From Cereibacter sphaeroides (GTDB lineage Bacteria; Pseudomonadota; Alphaproteobacteria; Rhodobacterales; Rhodobacteraceae): a DNA stretch of 64,000 nt. The DNA is taken from positions 115,346 to 179,345 of the forward strand of contig QFQS01000004.1 of assembly GCA_003243455.1 (NCBI GenBank). Reading direction: 5' to 3'. The position numbers and the translations under genes were made by a program. Shown here piece by piece: positions 45,060 to 54,451 of this stretch (its first letter is position 1; each line of letters opens with the position of its first letter). The notes under the pieces are model-generated. The model ran no database searches, had not been told where the DNA came from, and saw nothing but the letters and a program-made list of their open reading frames with translations.

Positions 45060-45168
45060 TGGAGTCGATTGTTTGTGAAGTAAAGCTGCACTTCGCTTCA
45101 TGAACGTCCTTCCTATATGGAAGTAGCGTCGTTCTGTGTGATTACGTGCGTAGTGTCGTTTTGGGCGC

Positions 45169-46104
45169 TCACGCGCCCCTCTCAAACTTCAGCACCGGGA
45201 TACCCAGGTTGCGCGCCTTGTCGGCCAGGTTCTCCTGAATCCCATTTCCCGGGAACACCAGCAGGCCCACCGGAAGCACATCCAACATCTGATCGTTGCG
45301 CTTGAAGGGCGCCGCCTTGGCATGCCTGGTCCAATCCGGCTTGAAGGCGACTTGCGTGACCTTGCGCGCTTCGGCCCATTTCGCCGCGATGAGCTCGGCG
45401 CCCTTCGGGCTTCCGCCGTGCAGGAGGACCATATCGGGATATTTGGCTTGAACCTGGTCGAGCTTTGCCCAGATCAGCCGATGGTCGTTGAAATCGGTTC
45501 CGCCGGTCAGAGCGATCTTCGGACCCGGGGGCAGCATGACCTCGGTCTCGGCCCGGCGCTTGGCGGCCAGGAAGTCGCGGCTGTCGATCAGGGCGGAGGT
45601 GAGGTGCTTGCGGTTGACCATCGAGCCGGTGCGGGGCCGCCAGCTCGATCCGGTGTGCTGGCCGAACGCGTCAGCGGCGCAATCGCGGAAGAGGTCCATG
45701 CAATCCCGCCGTTCGATCAGGCTGAGGCCTTCGGCTGTCAGGCGCTCAAGCTCGTTTGCTTTCACCTCGGAGCCATCCTGCTCGCGCTGGAGGCGACGCT
45801 GTGCCTGTTCGTTTTCATCGAGGGCGCGTTCGATCCGGGCGCTGGCGCGGTGGAAGAGATTGACCTGGCCCCAGAGAATTTCTTCGAGATCGGGTTCCAT
45901 GCGACTGTCGCCTAGCGTCGCGACGAGGGCATCGAAGATATCCGCGACGGCGATGGCAAGGCGCTGGCCGTCCGGCATCGGGCGCGGATCGGGTTCGTCC
46001 GAGAAGCGGCGATAGCCGTAGAGCTGAAGCTCATCAAGCGCGAGCGCGGTCTGGGATGCAGTATGGCTGGGCTCAAAAGCATCGCCCTGGAATTGGGTGG
46101 TCAT
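45169..46104 (-). CDS. DUF2493 (SLOG-type) domain protein
   Basis: 311 aa. N-terminal ~190 residues are helical and charged. The C-terminal Rossmann-like SLOG domain has KIALTGGTDFNDHRLIWAKL, VLLHGGSPKGAELIAAKWA and GLLVFPGNGIQENLADKARN, the nucleotide-binding pattern of the DUF2493/YspA family. SLOG proteins bind nucleotides or nucleotide derivatives; this subfamily is a common resident of large alphaproteobacterial plasmids, often near the TOPRIM and strawberry-notch genes, as here. Precise function unknown. It is convergent with dtcC (109-nt gap). Confidence 0.85.
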   Translation of the reverse strand: MTTQFQGDAFEPSHTASQTALALDELQLYGYRRFSDEPDPRPMPDGQRLAIAVADIFDALVATLGDSRMEPDLEEILWGQVNLFHRASARIERALDENEQAQRRLQREQDGSEVKANELERLTAEGLSLIERRDCMDLFRDCAADAFGQHTGSSWRPRTGSMVNRKHLTSALIDSRDFLAAKRRAETEVMLPPGPKIALTGGTDFNDHRLIWAKLDQVQAKYPDMVLLHGGSPKGAELIAAKWAEARKVTQVAFKPDWTRHAKAAPFKRNDQMLDVLPVGLLVFPGNGIQENLADKARNLGIPVLKFERGA

Positions 46105-46503
46105 CTGTCTCTCGCCTTTCGGGTCTGTCTCGCCCGCACGACATCCCGCGCGGCCTTCATGGGCAGCGAACAGACGTCAGGGGCGCCGCCCCTTCACCTT
46201 CGCTCGTCGAAGGCCGGAATAGCGTGGAGGAGGACGGCGGGCGGCTGATTTGTCTCGCGATGCAAAGGCGACCGATCCGGGGTCCCCGCGCGACCTGCCG
46301 CGTGGGGTGGTCGGTCGCTGGCGGAAATCAGTTGCCCGCCGTCCTTGACGGGGCGGCGCCCCTGATGGCCGACTGCCCCTCTTTTGAAGGCCGTGCGGGT
46401 GTCGGGTGGGGGAGAATGATCCCGGGAAGAAGAGAGAGAGACTGCCCAAGACGATGCGCTCAGCACCCTGCCCTGCAGCATCTGGACCTTTGTGCCGCGT
46501 GCT
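46105..46503. other. Intergenic region between TOPRIM and DUF2493 genes (399 nt)
   Basis: Both flanking genes run leftward, so this holds the DUF2493 promoter and perhaps the end of the helicase-TOPRIM transcript. GC-rich, with ORFs only by chance. No repeat or LexA box was recognised. Confidence 0.4.
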
Positions 46504-47535
46504 TCAGATCCCGATGCGATGCCTGTCTTCGGGACCGATCTGTTCTGCCAGATGCCGGCGGAGCGCGTCCGGTCCATCGGTGCGGAGATCGTCGTTGAAA
46601 TCCCCGAGCCGTGGCTCGAGCAGCTGAACCGCAATCCCGATCGCGGTAGCCCTGTCGGACAGCTTCTCCGCCGCTCTCTCCCCGGCCGGATCGCCGTCCC
46701 GCGCAATGTAGAGGCGCTGCAAGCTCTCCGGTAGCGACACGGCTCCGAGATGAAAGGAGGAGAGCCCGGCCCAAACCGGAAGGCCCGGTGCAGCCTCGCG
46801 AATGGAGAGCATGGTCTCGATCCCCTCGCCGATCACGAGGATGTCCAGAGCCGGATCGATGCGAACCGCATTGCCAATGAGGAGACCCATGGCCCGCTTC
46901 GGCACTCGAACATCCGCCTTTCCGCCGCCATCGGCGGCCAGCCAGGTGCGATGCACGCCGTGGATCCGCCCGGCCGCATCGGTGACCGCCGCGATCATCG
47001 CTGGCATGGGCACGGCCTTGCGGGCCCCCTCCTCACGATACCAGCATTTCGGGTGGAAACGCAGGACGGCATCCGGAACAGAGCAGGTGATGCCACGGGA
47101 TCGAAGGTAGGTTTCTGCAAGGGTGCCGGAAATGGGCACAGAGGCCGCAAAGAGCCGTGCGGCCGCCTCGCGCGTGTCGCCGCGGGATTTGGACTCCGGT
47201 TTTCGCGAAACCTCGGGCTGCAGCGAGACAGGTCGGCCGAGATGCGTGCGCGCCTCGGTCAGGAGATCGGGAAATCGGGTGATGCCGGTGCGCTCGCGGA
47301 TGATGTCGAGAAGATCGCCATGCTCTCCGGTCGCGGCATCGGTCCATTTGCCCGCCGCCCCGGTCCCAGAAGTGGGACCGCTCAGCCGGACGAACAGCGA
47401 GCGGCCGGGATGGTTCTGCAGATCGCCCACCAGCCAATACATGCCTTCCCGCCGCCCGGCGGGAAGATAGTGGCGGCAGACGCTTTCCGCGTTGACCGCG
47501 AGCTCGCGCAGGAGCTCTTCCGTTTCAGGAGACAT
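46504..47535 (-). CDS. TOPRIM-domain primase-like protein
   Basis: 343 aa. The N-terminal part (FVRLSGPTSGTGAAGKWTDA, GDLLDIIRE) resembles the region that precedes TOPRIM in plasmid/phage primase-like proteins. The C-terminal TOPRIM domain has ILVIGEGIETMLSIREA (Glu motif) and LQRLYIARDGDPAGERAA (DxD-type motif). Such proteins are called DUF7146/TOPRIM primases and are conserved on alphaproteobacterial mobile elements. It starts 6 nt after the end of the methyltransferase-helicase gene, so both belong to one operon and probably act together on the element's DNA during replication or after transfer. Confidence 0.85.
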   Translation of the reverse strand: MSPETEELLRELAVNAESVCRHYLPAGRREGMYWLVGDLQNHPGRSLFVRLSGPTSGTGAAGKWTDAATGEHGDLLDIIRERTGITRFPDLLTEARTHLGRPVSLQPEVSRKPESKSRGDTREAAARLFAASVPISGTLAETYLRSRGITCSVPDAVLRFHPKCWYREEGARKAVPMPAMIAAVTDAAGRIHGVHRTWLAADGGGKADVRVPKRAMGLLIGNAVRIDPALDILVIGEGIETMLSIREAAPGLPVWAGLSSFHLGAVSLPESLQRLYIARDGDPAGERAAEKLSDRATAIGIAVQLLEPRLGDFNDDLRTDGPDALRRHLAEQIGPEDRHRIGI

Positions 47536-47541
47536 GATCCC

Positions 47542-50500
47542 TCAGCAACCTTTGCGTGCATCTAGTCCACGAAGGGGAAAACGCGCAAGCAGCCGATCCA
47601 GCACCAGAATGCCACCGGGGTCGGTCGGGCAGAAAAGCCGGAGTTTCCAACTGATGATTTCCGAAAACAGCCCCTCCGCCTTCAGGCGATCCTTCTGACC
47701 TTCACTAAATCCCGAAACCTCGATCCGGTTCACCCCCATCACACGCGAACGGTGGAGCTCCAACCCGTCCGCTAGACGGGCAACGGTCTTGCTCTCAAGG
47801 ATCAAGGCGTGAAGCTGCGCCGCAGACAGCGAAGGCGGATCCCCCGCCAACGTGGTGGCAACCCAGGAGGGCGACACCCTCCGCCCGATCAGGCGTCGGC
47901 CATCATCGGTTTGCAGGCGGTAGACCCGGGTTTCATCCTGGGGCAGCTGCTTCCAGATCGGTAGCAGGAGACCTGCCACGATGTGCAGTGTGGTTTCCGA
48001 GAATTCGGGGATCTCGGCCAGCTCCGCCGTCCAGGCCTCAGCGAAGACGGCCCGATCGGTCTCCAGCCAATGGCTATCCTCCATCACGCTCGCCGGGACG
48101 GTGCCCGCGTCCGTGGGGCGGATCAGCCGCAGCCGCGGCTCGATCGAGCCATCCTCCAGCATGAGACTTGAGGCCGGCACCTGCACCGCCGCCCGCCCGG
48201 AACGGCTGTTCACGAGCAGTCGGGCTTTGGGATCCTGAAGCCAGTCGAGCGCATCGGCGAGCGAAATTGGCCGATTGCGCTCCTTTTGGGCGATGGTGAG
48301 GAGCTGCGTCTCCGCGCCAGAGCCGGGATGGGTGTAGATCACCTGGGCCTCGGTGATCCGAAAGCTTTCGGCGCGCAGGGTTTCAAGGCCGAGATCATAG
48401 ATGCCGGCGGCGATCGCCCCCTCGATCCGTTGATCGAGCAATTCCTCGAAGGCGGTAAAAAGCACGCCTTGCATGCCGATGGTCAGAGCCAGCAACCGGT
48501 TCAGGAATGTGGTGATCGGCGGCAGGTCGTCCCTCAAACCCGTCTCGTCGGTCAGGCTGAGACCGGTCGCGGCTTCGAAGGCCAGAAGCGAGCAGCCCGG
48601 CACGTCGCCGCGCCAGAGGCGGCGGTAGAGCTGGCGCAGCGCATCGCGGGCATAGGGCGATTCCAGATTATCCTCCGCTCGGAACAGACCCTGCCCTCCG
48701 GTCTGGCGCTGACCCCGCGTGATGGCCCCGAGCGTGTCGAGGCGGCGCGCGATGGTCGAGAGGAACCTCTTTTCCGCCTTCACATCTGTTGCCACCGGCC
48801 GGAAGAGCGGCGGCTGGGCCTGGTTGGTGCGATTGGTCCGTCCGAGACCCTGGATCGCGGCATCGGCCTTCCAGCCGGGTTCGAGCAGATAGTGGACCCG
48901 CTGCCGCTGGTTCTTGGCACCGAGATCGGCGTGGTAGCTGCGCCCGGTGCCGCCGGCATCCGAGAAGATCAGAATGCGTTTCTGATCATCCATGAAGGCA
49001 GAGGTCTCGGCGAGGTTTGCCGATCCAGCGCGGTTTTCCACGACGAGGCGTGCCGAGGCCCCCTCGCCTTTCCGCACGATCCGCCGCGACCGCCCGGTGA
49101 CCTCGGCGACGAGATCGGTGCCGAACCGCTGGACGATCTGGTCGAGCGCACCCGGCACGGACGGCAGCGAAGCGAGTCTTTCGATCAGCGCATCGCGACG
49201 GCGGACCGCCTCGCGGCACTCCACTGGCTGGCCATCCCGGGCGACAGGTCGGGAGGAGAGGTTGCCCTCGCTGTCGGTGAAAGGCTCGTAGAGCTGAACC
49301 GGGAAGGAATGGGCGAGATAGTCGAGCACATATTCCCTGGGCGTGATGTCGACCCGGATATCACCCCAGTCCTCGGTCGGGATCTCCGCCAGGCGCCGCT
49401 CCATCAGTGCCTCGCCGGTCGAGACGATCTGGATGACCGCCGCATGGCCGGCTTCGAGATCGGCCTCGATCGCGCGGATCAGGGCGGGGGTTTTCATGGA
49501 GGTGAGGAGATGGCCGAAAAAGCGCTGCTTGGCGGATTCAAAGGCCGAGCGCACTGCGGATTTGGCCTGGCGGTTCAAGGTGCCGCCGCTCGCGCCCGTG
49601 ATATTCGCCGCCTCCATCGCGGCCGCGAGGTTGTTGTGGATGATGGTAAATCCCTCGGCATAGGCATCATATATGCCGCGCTGCTCGGGCGTCAGCGCAT
49701 TTTCCAGCATCTCGTATTCGACGCCGTCATAGGAGAGCGACCGTGCGGTATAGAGACCAAGCGCGCGGAGGTCGCGCGCCAGAACCTCCATGGCCGCTAC
49801 GCCCCCGGCCTCGATCGCCTCCACGAATTCCGCCCTCGTGGCGAAGGGGAAATCATCGCCACCCCAGAGACCCAGACGTTGCGCATAGGCAAGGTTGTGG
49901 ACGGTAGTAGCGCCCGTCGCCGAGACATAGACGACCCGGGCATTCGGCAGCTTGTGCTGCAGGCGGAGACCCGCCCTGCCCTGCTGCGAGGCCTCGGTAT
50001 CGCCGCGCTCGCCCTTACCACCGGCCGCATTGGCCATGGCATGGCTTTCGTCGAACAGAATAACCCCGTCGAAATCCGGCCCGAGCCAATCCACGATCTG
50101 GTCCACGCGGGATTTCTTCGCGCCGCGCTCTTCCGAGCGCAGGGTCGCATAGGTGGTGAAGAGGATGCCCTCGATAAGCGGGATGTCGCGGCCCTGCGCA
50201 AAGCGCGAGAGCGGCGTCACCAGCAACCGCTCCTGGCCGAGGGCGGACCAATCGCGCTGCGCATCCTCAAGGAGCTTGTCGCTCTTCGAGATCCAGAGCG
50301 CCTTTCGGCGGCCACGGCACCAGTTGTCCAGGAGGATCCCGGCCGACTGGCGGCCCTTGCCCGCGCCAGTGCCATCGCCAAGGGAAAAGCCGCGCCGGAA
50401 GCGGACGGCGTCTCTGGCATCCTCGGGGGCGGCGGCAACCAAGTCGCCGGTTTCATCCACGTTCCACGATCCGGCCAGGCGTGCGCCATGCGCCTCGCCG

Positions 50501-51918
50501 GCATAGATCACGGTCTCAAGCTGCGCATCGGAGAGAAGGCCGTCGCGCAGAATGGCAGGCGGTAGCTTTGGTCGGTAGGACGGTTTCGGCGGCGCGACCG
50601 AGGCCATGGCTGCCGATTGCACCAGCTTGGTGGGGTGTGGCGCTGCGCCAGGGATGTCGATCGCTTGCAGACGGAAGGTCTCATAGATCGCATCCGACAT
50701 GTGCGCCGTGGCGTCGCCTCCGTCCGTGTCGCACAGAGTATAGACGAGGTCCTCAGCGTCGGTTGTGGTGATCCCGGGTGCAGTCTGTACTGCAACCGAT
50801 GCGCGCGATCCCCCGATCGCAGTGCGGGTGGAGCGAGCAGAAAGATCCGGGAAGAGGGGAGAATGCCCCTGCCCTGTCGGTACGGCCTGAGCCAGCTCGA
50901 GACGCGGCGGGACTTCGGCGACGATCCGGGACAGCAGATGCGCGGCGTCATGTGACATGGGCTGGGTGAGATCTGCGGTGATGCCGCCCCGCTCACCGCA
51001 GCGGCATTTGTCGAAGACAGAAATCCGCGTCTCGAAACTGGTGCCATGCCTGGCGAAGGCGGCACCCGACACCGCACCAGTAAACACGAGGTGCGCGGCG
51101 TCGGTCAGGCGCGCGAAGGTCTTGGCCCAGGCCGAATCGTCGGATGCAAAACCGGCGCCGGTGATGGCAACCAACCGCCCTCCGGGAGCCAGCCGCGCCA
51201 GCGCCGAGCGCAGATGCCGGGCCGTCGCCTCAGTGGTTCGTCCATCGACATTGGCCACCGCCGAGAACGGCGGGTTCATCAAAATGACGCTCGGGCGGAA
51301 ATCCGCGTCGAGATGATCGTCGATCTGCGCGGCATCAAAACTGGTGACAGATCGACCCGGAAACAGCGGACGCAGAAGCGCGGCGCGCGTCCCCGCCAAC
51401 TCGTTCAGCACGAGGCTGCCGCCCGCGATCTCGCCCAGAATCGCCAGAAGGCCGGTTCCGGCCGAAGGCTCAAGGACCAGATCACTGGGCGTGATCCGTG
51501 CTGCAGCCAAAGCGGCGAGTCCCATCGGCAGTGGCGTCGAGAATTGCTGGAAGCGCTCCATCTCTTCCGAGCGACGGGTATGGGTCGGCAGAAGCCCCGC
51601 TACCCTGGTGAGGATCGGCAGGAGCGCCGCCGGCGAACCTGCCCGAGCCAGCAGGGCGCGGCCGAACTTCCGCAGAAAAAGGACTAGCGCCACCTCGCCC
51701 GCCTCATCGGCGAGCTTCCAGTCCCAGGTACCCTCGGCATCGGAGCCGCCAAAGGCCTGCTCCATCTCATCACGCAGGCGGTGCGCATCGATCTGAACTC
51801 CTCTCGTCAGATCAGGCTGCAGGGCCTCGGCCACGCGAAGAATTGCGCCAGCGGGATCAGCAAGAACAGGAGCGCCGACTGGCATAAGCGCGGTCGGGAT
51901 CAGCGGTTGGACAGTCAT
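47542..51918 (-). CDS. Fused DNA methyltransferase and strawberry-notch-type DEAD helicase
   Basis: 1458 aa. An N-terminal class I methyltransferase has the SAM motif VLEPSAGTGLLAILGE (~144) and the amino-methyltransferase motif VILMNPPF (~211). The middle is a helicase: Walker A-like GDGTGAGKGRQSAG (~512) and DESH box ILFDESHAM (~618). The C-terminal strawberry-notch helicase module includes LIFSDAGGTGRSYHADLGAK and GLGRTNRTNQAQPPLFRPV. This MTase/SNO fusion is typical of plasmids and phages in Alphaproteobacteria; it is thought to protect or process incoming DNA, but the role is unproven. It heads an operon with the TOPRIM gene. All motifs look intact. Confidence 0.9.
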   Translation of the reverse strand: MTVQPLIPTALMPVGAPVLADPAGAILRVAEALQPDLTRGVQIDAHRLRDEMEQAFGGSDAEGTWDWKLADEAGEVALVLFLRKFGRALLARAGSPAALLPILTRVAGLLPTHTRRSEEMERFQQFSTPLPMGLAALAAARITPSDLVLEPSAGTGLLAILGEIAGGSLVLNELAGTRAALLRPLFPGRSVTSFDAAQIDDHLDADFRPSVILMNPPFSAVANVDGRTTEATARHLRSALARLAPGGRLVAITGAGFASDDSAWAKTFARLTDAAHLVFTGAVSGAAFARHGTSFETRISVFDKCRCGERGGITADLTQPMSHDAAHLLSRIVAEVPPRLELAQAVPTGQGHSPLFPDLSARSTRTAIGGSRASVAVQTAPGITTTDAEDLVYTLCDTDGGDATAHMSDAIYETFRLQAIDIPGAAPHPTKLVQSAAMASVAPPKPSYRPKLPPAILRDGLLSDAQLETVIYAGEAHGARLAGSWNVDETGDLVAAAPEDARDAVRFRRGFSLGDGTGAGKGRQSAGILLDNWCRGRRKALWISKSDKLLEDAQRDWSALGQERLLVTPLSRFAQGRDIPLIEGILFTTYATLRSEERGAKKSRVDQIVDWLGPDFDGVILFDESHAMANAAGGKGERGDTEASQQGRAGLRLQHKLPNARVVYVSATGATTVHNLAYAQRLGLWGGDDFPFATRAEFVEAIEAGGVAAMEVLARDLRALGLYTARSLSYDGVEYEMLENALTPEQRGIYDAYAEGFTIIHNNLAAAMEAANITGASGGTLNRQAKSAVRSAFESAKQRFFGHLLTSMKTPALIRAIEADLEAGHAAVIQIVSTGEALMERRLAEIPTEDWGDIRVDITPREYVLDYLAHSFPVQLYEPFTDSEGNLSSRPVARDGQPVECREAVRRRDALIERLASLPSVPGALDQIVQRFGTDLVAEVTGRSRRIVRKGEGASARLVVENRAGSANLAETSAFMDDQKRILIFSDAGGTGRSYHADLGAKNQRQRVHYLLEPGWKADAAIQGLGRTNRTNQAQPPLFRPVATDVKAEKRFLSTIARRLDTLGAITRGQRQTGGQGLFRAEDNLESPYARDALRQLYRRLWRGDVPGCSLLAFEAATGLSLTDETGLRDDLPPITTFLNRLLALTIGMQGVLFTAFEELLDQRIEGAIAAGIYDLGLETLRAESFRITEAQVIYTHPGSGAETQLLTIAQKERNRPISLADALDWLQDPKARLLVNSRSGRAAVQVPASSLMLEDGSIEPRLRLIRPTDAGTVPASVMEDSHWLETDRAVFAEAWTAELAEIPEFSETTLHIVAGLLLPIWKQLPQDETRVYRLQTDDGRRLIGRRVSPSWVATTLAGDPPSLSAAQLHALILESKTVARLADGLELHRSRVMGVNRIEVSGFSEGQKDRLKAEGLFSEIISWKLRLFCPTDPGGILVLDRLLARFPLRGLDARKGC

Positions 51919-52035
51919 CAGAGCACCTCAGTTTGGGGGAATGGGTGAGCCGAAGGCGCTCTCGCGCCGCCGTCCAGCTCCCCCTACCCCGTCCCGCCTC
52001 TTCCTCTCGGACGTCGGGTTCTGACGGACGGGCTG

Positions 52036-52064
52036 TTGATTTTGTTCCCTATATGTTCTATAAG
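52036..52064 (+). promoter_or_regulatory. Promoter with embedded LexA box (GTTC-N7-GTTC)
   Basis: A -35-like TTGATT (52036-52041), a 17-nt spacer and a -10-like TATAAG (52059-52064) precede the ATG at 52095. Inside the spacer, GTTC (52044-52047), 7 nt, GTTC (52055-52058) exactly match the direct-repeat LexA site of Alphaproteobacteria. LexA bound here would block the promoter, so the small gene downstream should be induced by DNA damage. Confidence 0.72.
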
Positions 52065-52094
52065 TGAGAACCAAGCAGCGAAGGAGTTTCTGCG

Positions 52095-52391
52095 ATGGAA
52101 GGCACCAGTTTTGCCCTGCCCGCGACGCCTAAGCAGGTCGCCTATGCGCGATCCCTAGCGCTCAGAAATCAGACGCTGCTGCCCTGGGAGGTTCAGCAGG
52201 ACCGGCGGGCGTTGAGCAGCTGGATCGAGGCGCAGGCCAGGCTGAAGCCGGTTTCAGCTCTCGACCAACTGCCGTCATCCAAGCAGGTTGCCTTTGCCGA
52301 ACGCCTTGCCCGGATCAAGCGCCGCGCCGTTCCGGACGAGTGCTTCCGCGACAAAGGGCTGATGTCGAAATGGATCGATGGGAACAGGTGA
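52095..52391 (+). CDS. Small tandem-repeat protein, predicted SOS-controlled
   Basis: 98 aa, ATG with AAGGAG upstream. It consists of two copies of one ~38-residue motif. The first has ATPKQVAYARSLALRNQTLL with DRRALSSWIE; the second has PSSKQVAFAERLARIKRRAV with DKGLMSKWID. The shared K-Q-V-A-(Y/F)-A and (S/M)-S-x-W-I positions point to a duplicated small helical domain of the kind seen at the ends of some phage and plasmid nucleic-acid enzymes. Function unknown. A LexA box in its promoter suggests a role during DNA damage. It is divergent from the methyltransferase-helicase gene and convergent with the exonuclease. Confidence 0.75.
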   Translation: MEGTSFALPATPKQVAYARSLALRNQTLLPWEVQQDRRALSSWIEAQARLKPVSALDQLPSSKQVAFAERLARIKRRAVPDECFRDKGLMSKWIDGNR

Positions 52392-52528
52392 GCCAACCGG
52401 TCCAGTTTGCTTTTGGCGCGTGCCAACCTCAAAGCGAATACTGATCTGTCGTTGGCCACAAATCCGATTCGCTCCAGATCGAACATCTAGTGACTCTTGA
52501 CGATTGTTGAGTGCGCGGAGCCCTCGGA

Positions 52529-53932
52529 TCAGAGGCTCAGGCGGTTTTCGATTGCATCGAGATAGGCGCGATAGGTGGTCAGTATCTGCGGATCCAGCCG
52601 TTCGACGGCGATTGAATCTGCTTCGAACTTAGCGAGCTCGTCCCGCGCCCCTGCTAGTGTAAGCCATCGAGCGTCCGTTGATGCCAAGTGCCTTGCTTTG
52701 ATGCCGCGCTCCATCGCATCGACTTCTGCGCCGACCAGCGAGTTCGGATTCCCAAAATAGACGATCCTCCGCGCAAGTTGTTGCAGTCGGCGGTCGCTGA
52801 ATTCACGGGTGAGCGCTGCGCGTTGCGTCCAGTCGCCCGTGTGAAATTCCACCATCAGAAGGCCATCTCGATAGCCGGGACTGTCGAAGCCGTAGAGCTG
52901 GTCTTCGACGTGCTCGGGTGTGCCAAACTGACGCTCGGCTGCTTGGGCGAGCGCGAGAATTCTTGGCCCTAGAGTCGCTTCGGACCGGACCCGGACAACA
53001 CGTTCCATAATCTCTTCCTCGTCACGACCGCCGAGGTGATCGGGTGTGCCGTGGAACAACTCAGTCATCATCGGCGCTGCGTTTAGCCGCAATGGCACCA
53101 GCGGGCCACCTCTCGTTGCCAATGCCTCGGCAAGACCAGCGTCGTCCATCGCCGAGAGGACATCGAGGTCCGAAAGCAAATCAAGGCAATGGATGCGCGC
53201 GGGATTGTGCGCATATGAGCCCAAGCGCGTCAGAACTAGCGGATCATCTGGCCCCGGACGCGCGCTGAAATAGAGGAAGGCGTCCTCACGATCAGTGAAT
53301 TCGTTGACGGCTGGCTTCGTGACGAACCGAGCGAAGATCGACCAAACATCTGGCGCTTCGGACTTGATGTGTCGGCAGAGCGATAGTGTGGTTATTGCGT
53401 CGGCCATAGCGCTATGCGCATGCCCCTGCCCGAGTCCATTTGCAGCGGCAAGTTCGGCGAGGCGAAAAACCTTGCGTCCGTCTGCACCGATTGCAGGCAA
53501 AAGCACGTCGGGTCGAAGGTTAGCCGTCACACGGCAGAGGTCGAGCACATCTGCCCGACCATTGCCGCGCTGTGTCGTGATGTAGGGCGGTTTCAGGTTC
53601 TGGTAGAACGAGTGGCGCAACAACTCTTCATCAAAACTGACCGAGTTGAAACCAGCGAATAGCGAGGGACACCAGGCATCCATTTTTTCATGGATGGCGC
53701 ACACGGCCTCATACTGCGAGGGAAGAGCCGGGTCGAACATCCGATCGATACCAACGCCCGTCACGGCAATCGCACCCAGCGCGGGGATAATGTGCGTGCA
53801 AATCCGCGCCCTGATCTCAAATTGATCCGTGATCGTCAGGTCGTTATTGGTCTGCACGGCAGCAAAAGAGGTAATCTGATCATAGCGCTGCCGGAGGCCC
53901 GTCGTCTCTATGTCGTAGAAAACATAGCTCAT
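52529..53932 (-). CDS. DEDDh 3'-5' exonuclease, exonuclease I-like
   Basis: 467 aa. The exonuclease fold has Exo I YDIETTGL (Asp7, Glu9), Exo II FAGFNSVSFDEELL (Asp near 100) and Exo III HAHSAMADAI. The rest resembles the SH3-like and C-terminal regions of SbcB exonuclease I, including AHNPARIHCLDLLSDL. Length is near that of E. coli SbcB (475 aa). ExoI degrades single-stranded DNA 3'-5'. It is third in the operon XRE regulator - ImmA protease - exonuclease (12-nt gap after immA), divergent from the Bil operon. It may be an accessory of that defence locus or an independent DNA-processing gene. Confidence 0.85.
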   Translation of the reverse strand: MSYVFYDIETTGLRQRYDQITSFAAVQTNNDLTITDQFEIRARICTHIIPALGAIAVTGVGIDRMFDPALPSQYEAVCAIHEKMDAWCPSLFAGFNSVSFDEELLRHSFYQNLKPPYITTQRGNGRADVLDLCRVTANLRPDVLLPAIGADGRKVFRLAELAAANGLGQGHAHSAMADAITTLSLCRHIKSEAPDVWSIFARFVTKPAVNEFTDREDAFLYFSARPGPDDPLVLTRLGSYAHNPARIHCLDLLSDLDVLSAMDDAGLAEALATRGGPLVPLRLNAAPMMTELFHGTPDHLGGRDEEEIMERVVRVRSEATLGPRILALAQAAERQFGTPEHVEDQLYGFDSPGYRDGLLMVEFHTGDWTQRAALTREFSDRRLQQLARRIVYFGNPNSLVGAEVDAMERGIKARHLASTDARWLTLAGARDELAKFEADSIAVERLDPQILTTYRAYLDAIENRLSL

Positions 53933-53944
53933 AGCGGGCGCTAA

Positions 53945-54451
53945 TTAGCCCTTAGGCTGTAGACGGTACCGCATAGCAGTCTCACTGACCTTGAAGCGCT
54001 TGGCGAGGCTCTGAATGGTCTCGTCATCTTCAAGATCGACAAGCTTCCCAGCCAAAACGCTTTCAAGCAGGTGCTGCGGCATTAAAAGTTCCGATGCAAA
54101 AGCGTTGGCTTGGATCTCCAGCGGGTCGCTGCCTTCTGACGAAATGGAGTCCCGGCGGAGCGAGCCCTTGTCCACGTGGACGGCCGCGCGAAGCTCGGTC
54201 TGATGGAGGCGAATATGCCCAAGTTCGTGGGCGATGGTAAAACGTTGTCTCGCCGCTGCGTGCAGCGAGTTGACGCCGATCATGGAGGCGCCATCCCGAA
54301 TATGAGCAAAACCCGATAGTTCGCCGTCGAGGGGTGCATATTCAATCCGGATTCCCAAGTTTTTCGCGATCCGCTCGACAGACACCGGAGGCGCCGTCAG
54401 ATCCTTCACCAGTTCTGTCGCTTTCGCTCGCGCTTCCTGGCTGGAGATCAT
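53945..54451 (-). CDS. ImmA/IrrE-family metallopeptidase
   Basis: 168 aa. The Zn-protease motif FTIAHELGHIRLH has His75, Glu76 and His79; a downstream acidic NAFASELLMP supplies the third ligand region. The C-terminus (TIQSLAKRFKVSETAMRYRL) looks like a helix-turn-helix tail. ImmA-type proteases cleave or inactivate a partner XRE repressor in response to a signal such as DNA damage. Its start overlaps the stop of the XRE gene by 4 nt, the typical pair. It probably controls the repressor that sits at the divergent bil promoter. Confidence 0.92.
   Translation of the reverse strand: MISSQEARAKATELVKDLTAPPVSVERIAKNLGIRIEYAPLDGELSGFAHIRDGASMIGVNSLHAAARQRFTIAHELGHIRLHQTELRAAVHVDKGSLRRDSISSEGSDPLEIQANAFASELLMPQHLLESVLAGKLVDLEDDETIQSLAKRFKVSETAMRYRLQPKG

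Noticed and set aside
45060..45168. Possible intrinsic terminator behind dtcC
   Set aside because: Only a 5-bp stem with a long loop and no clean T-run.
48286..50565. 759-aa plus-strand open frame opposite the methyltransferase-helicase gene
   Set aside because: Antisense to a protein with clear catalytic motifs; composition (Arg, Gly, His-rich, no motif) is typical of a high-GC shadow frame.
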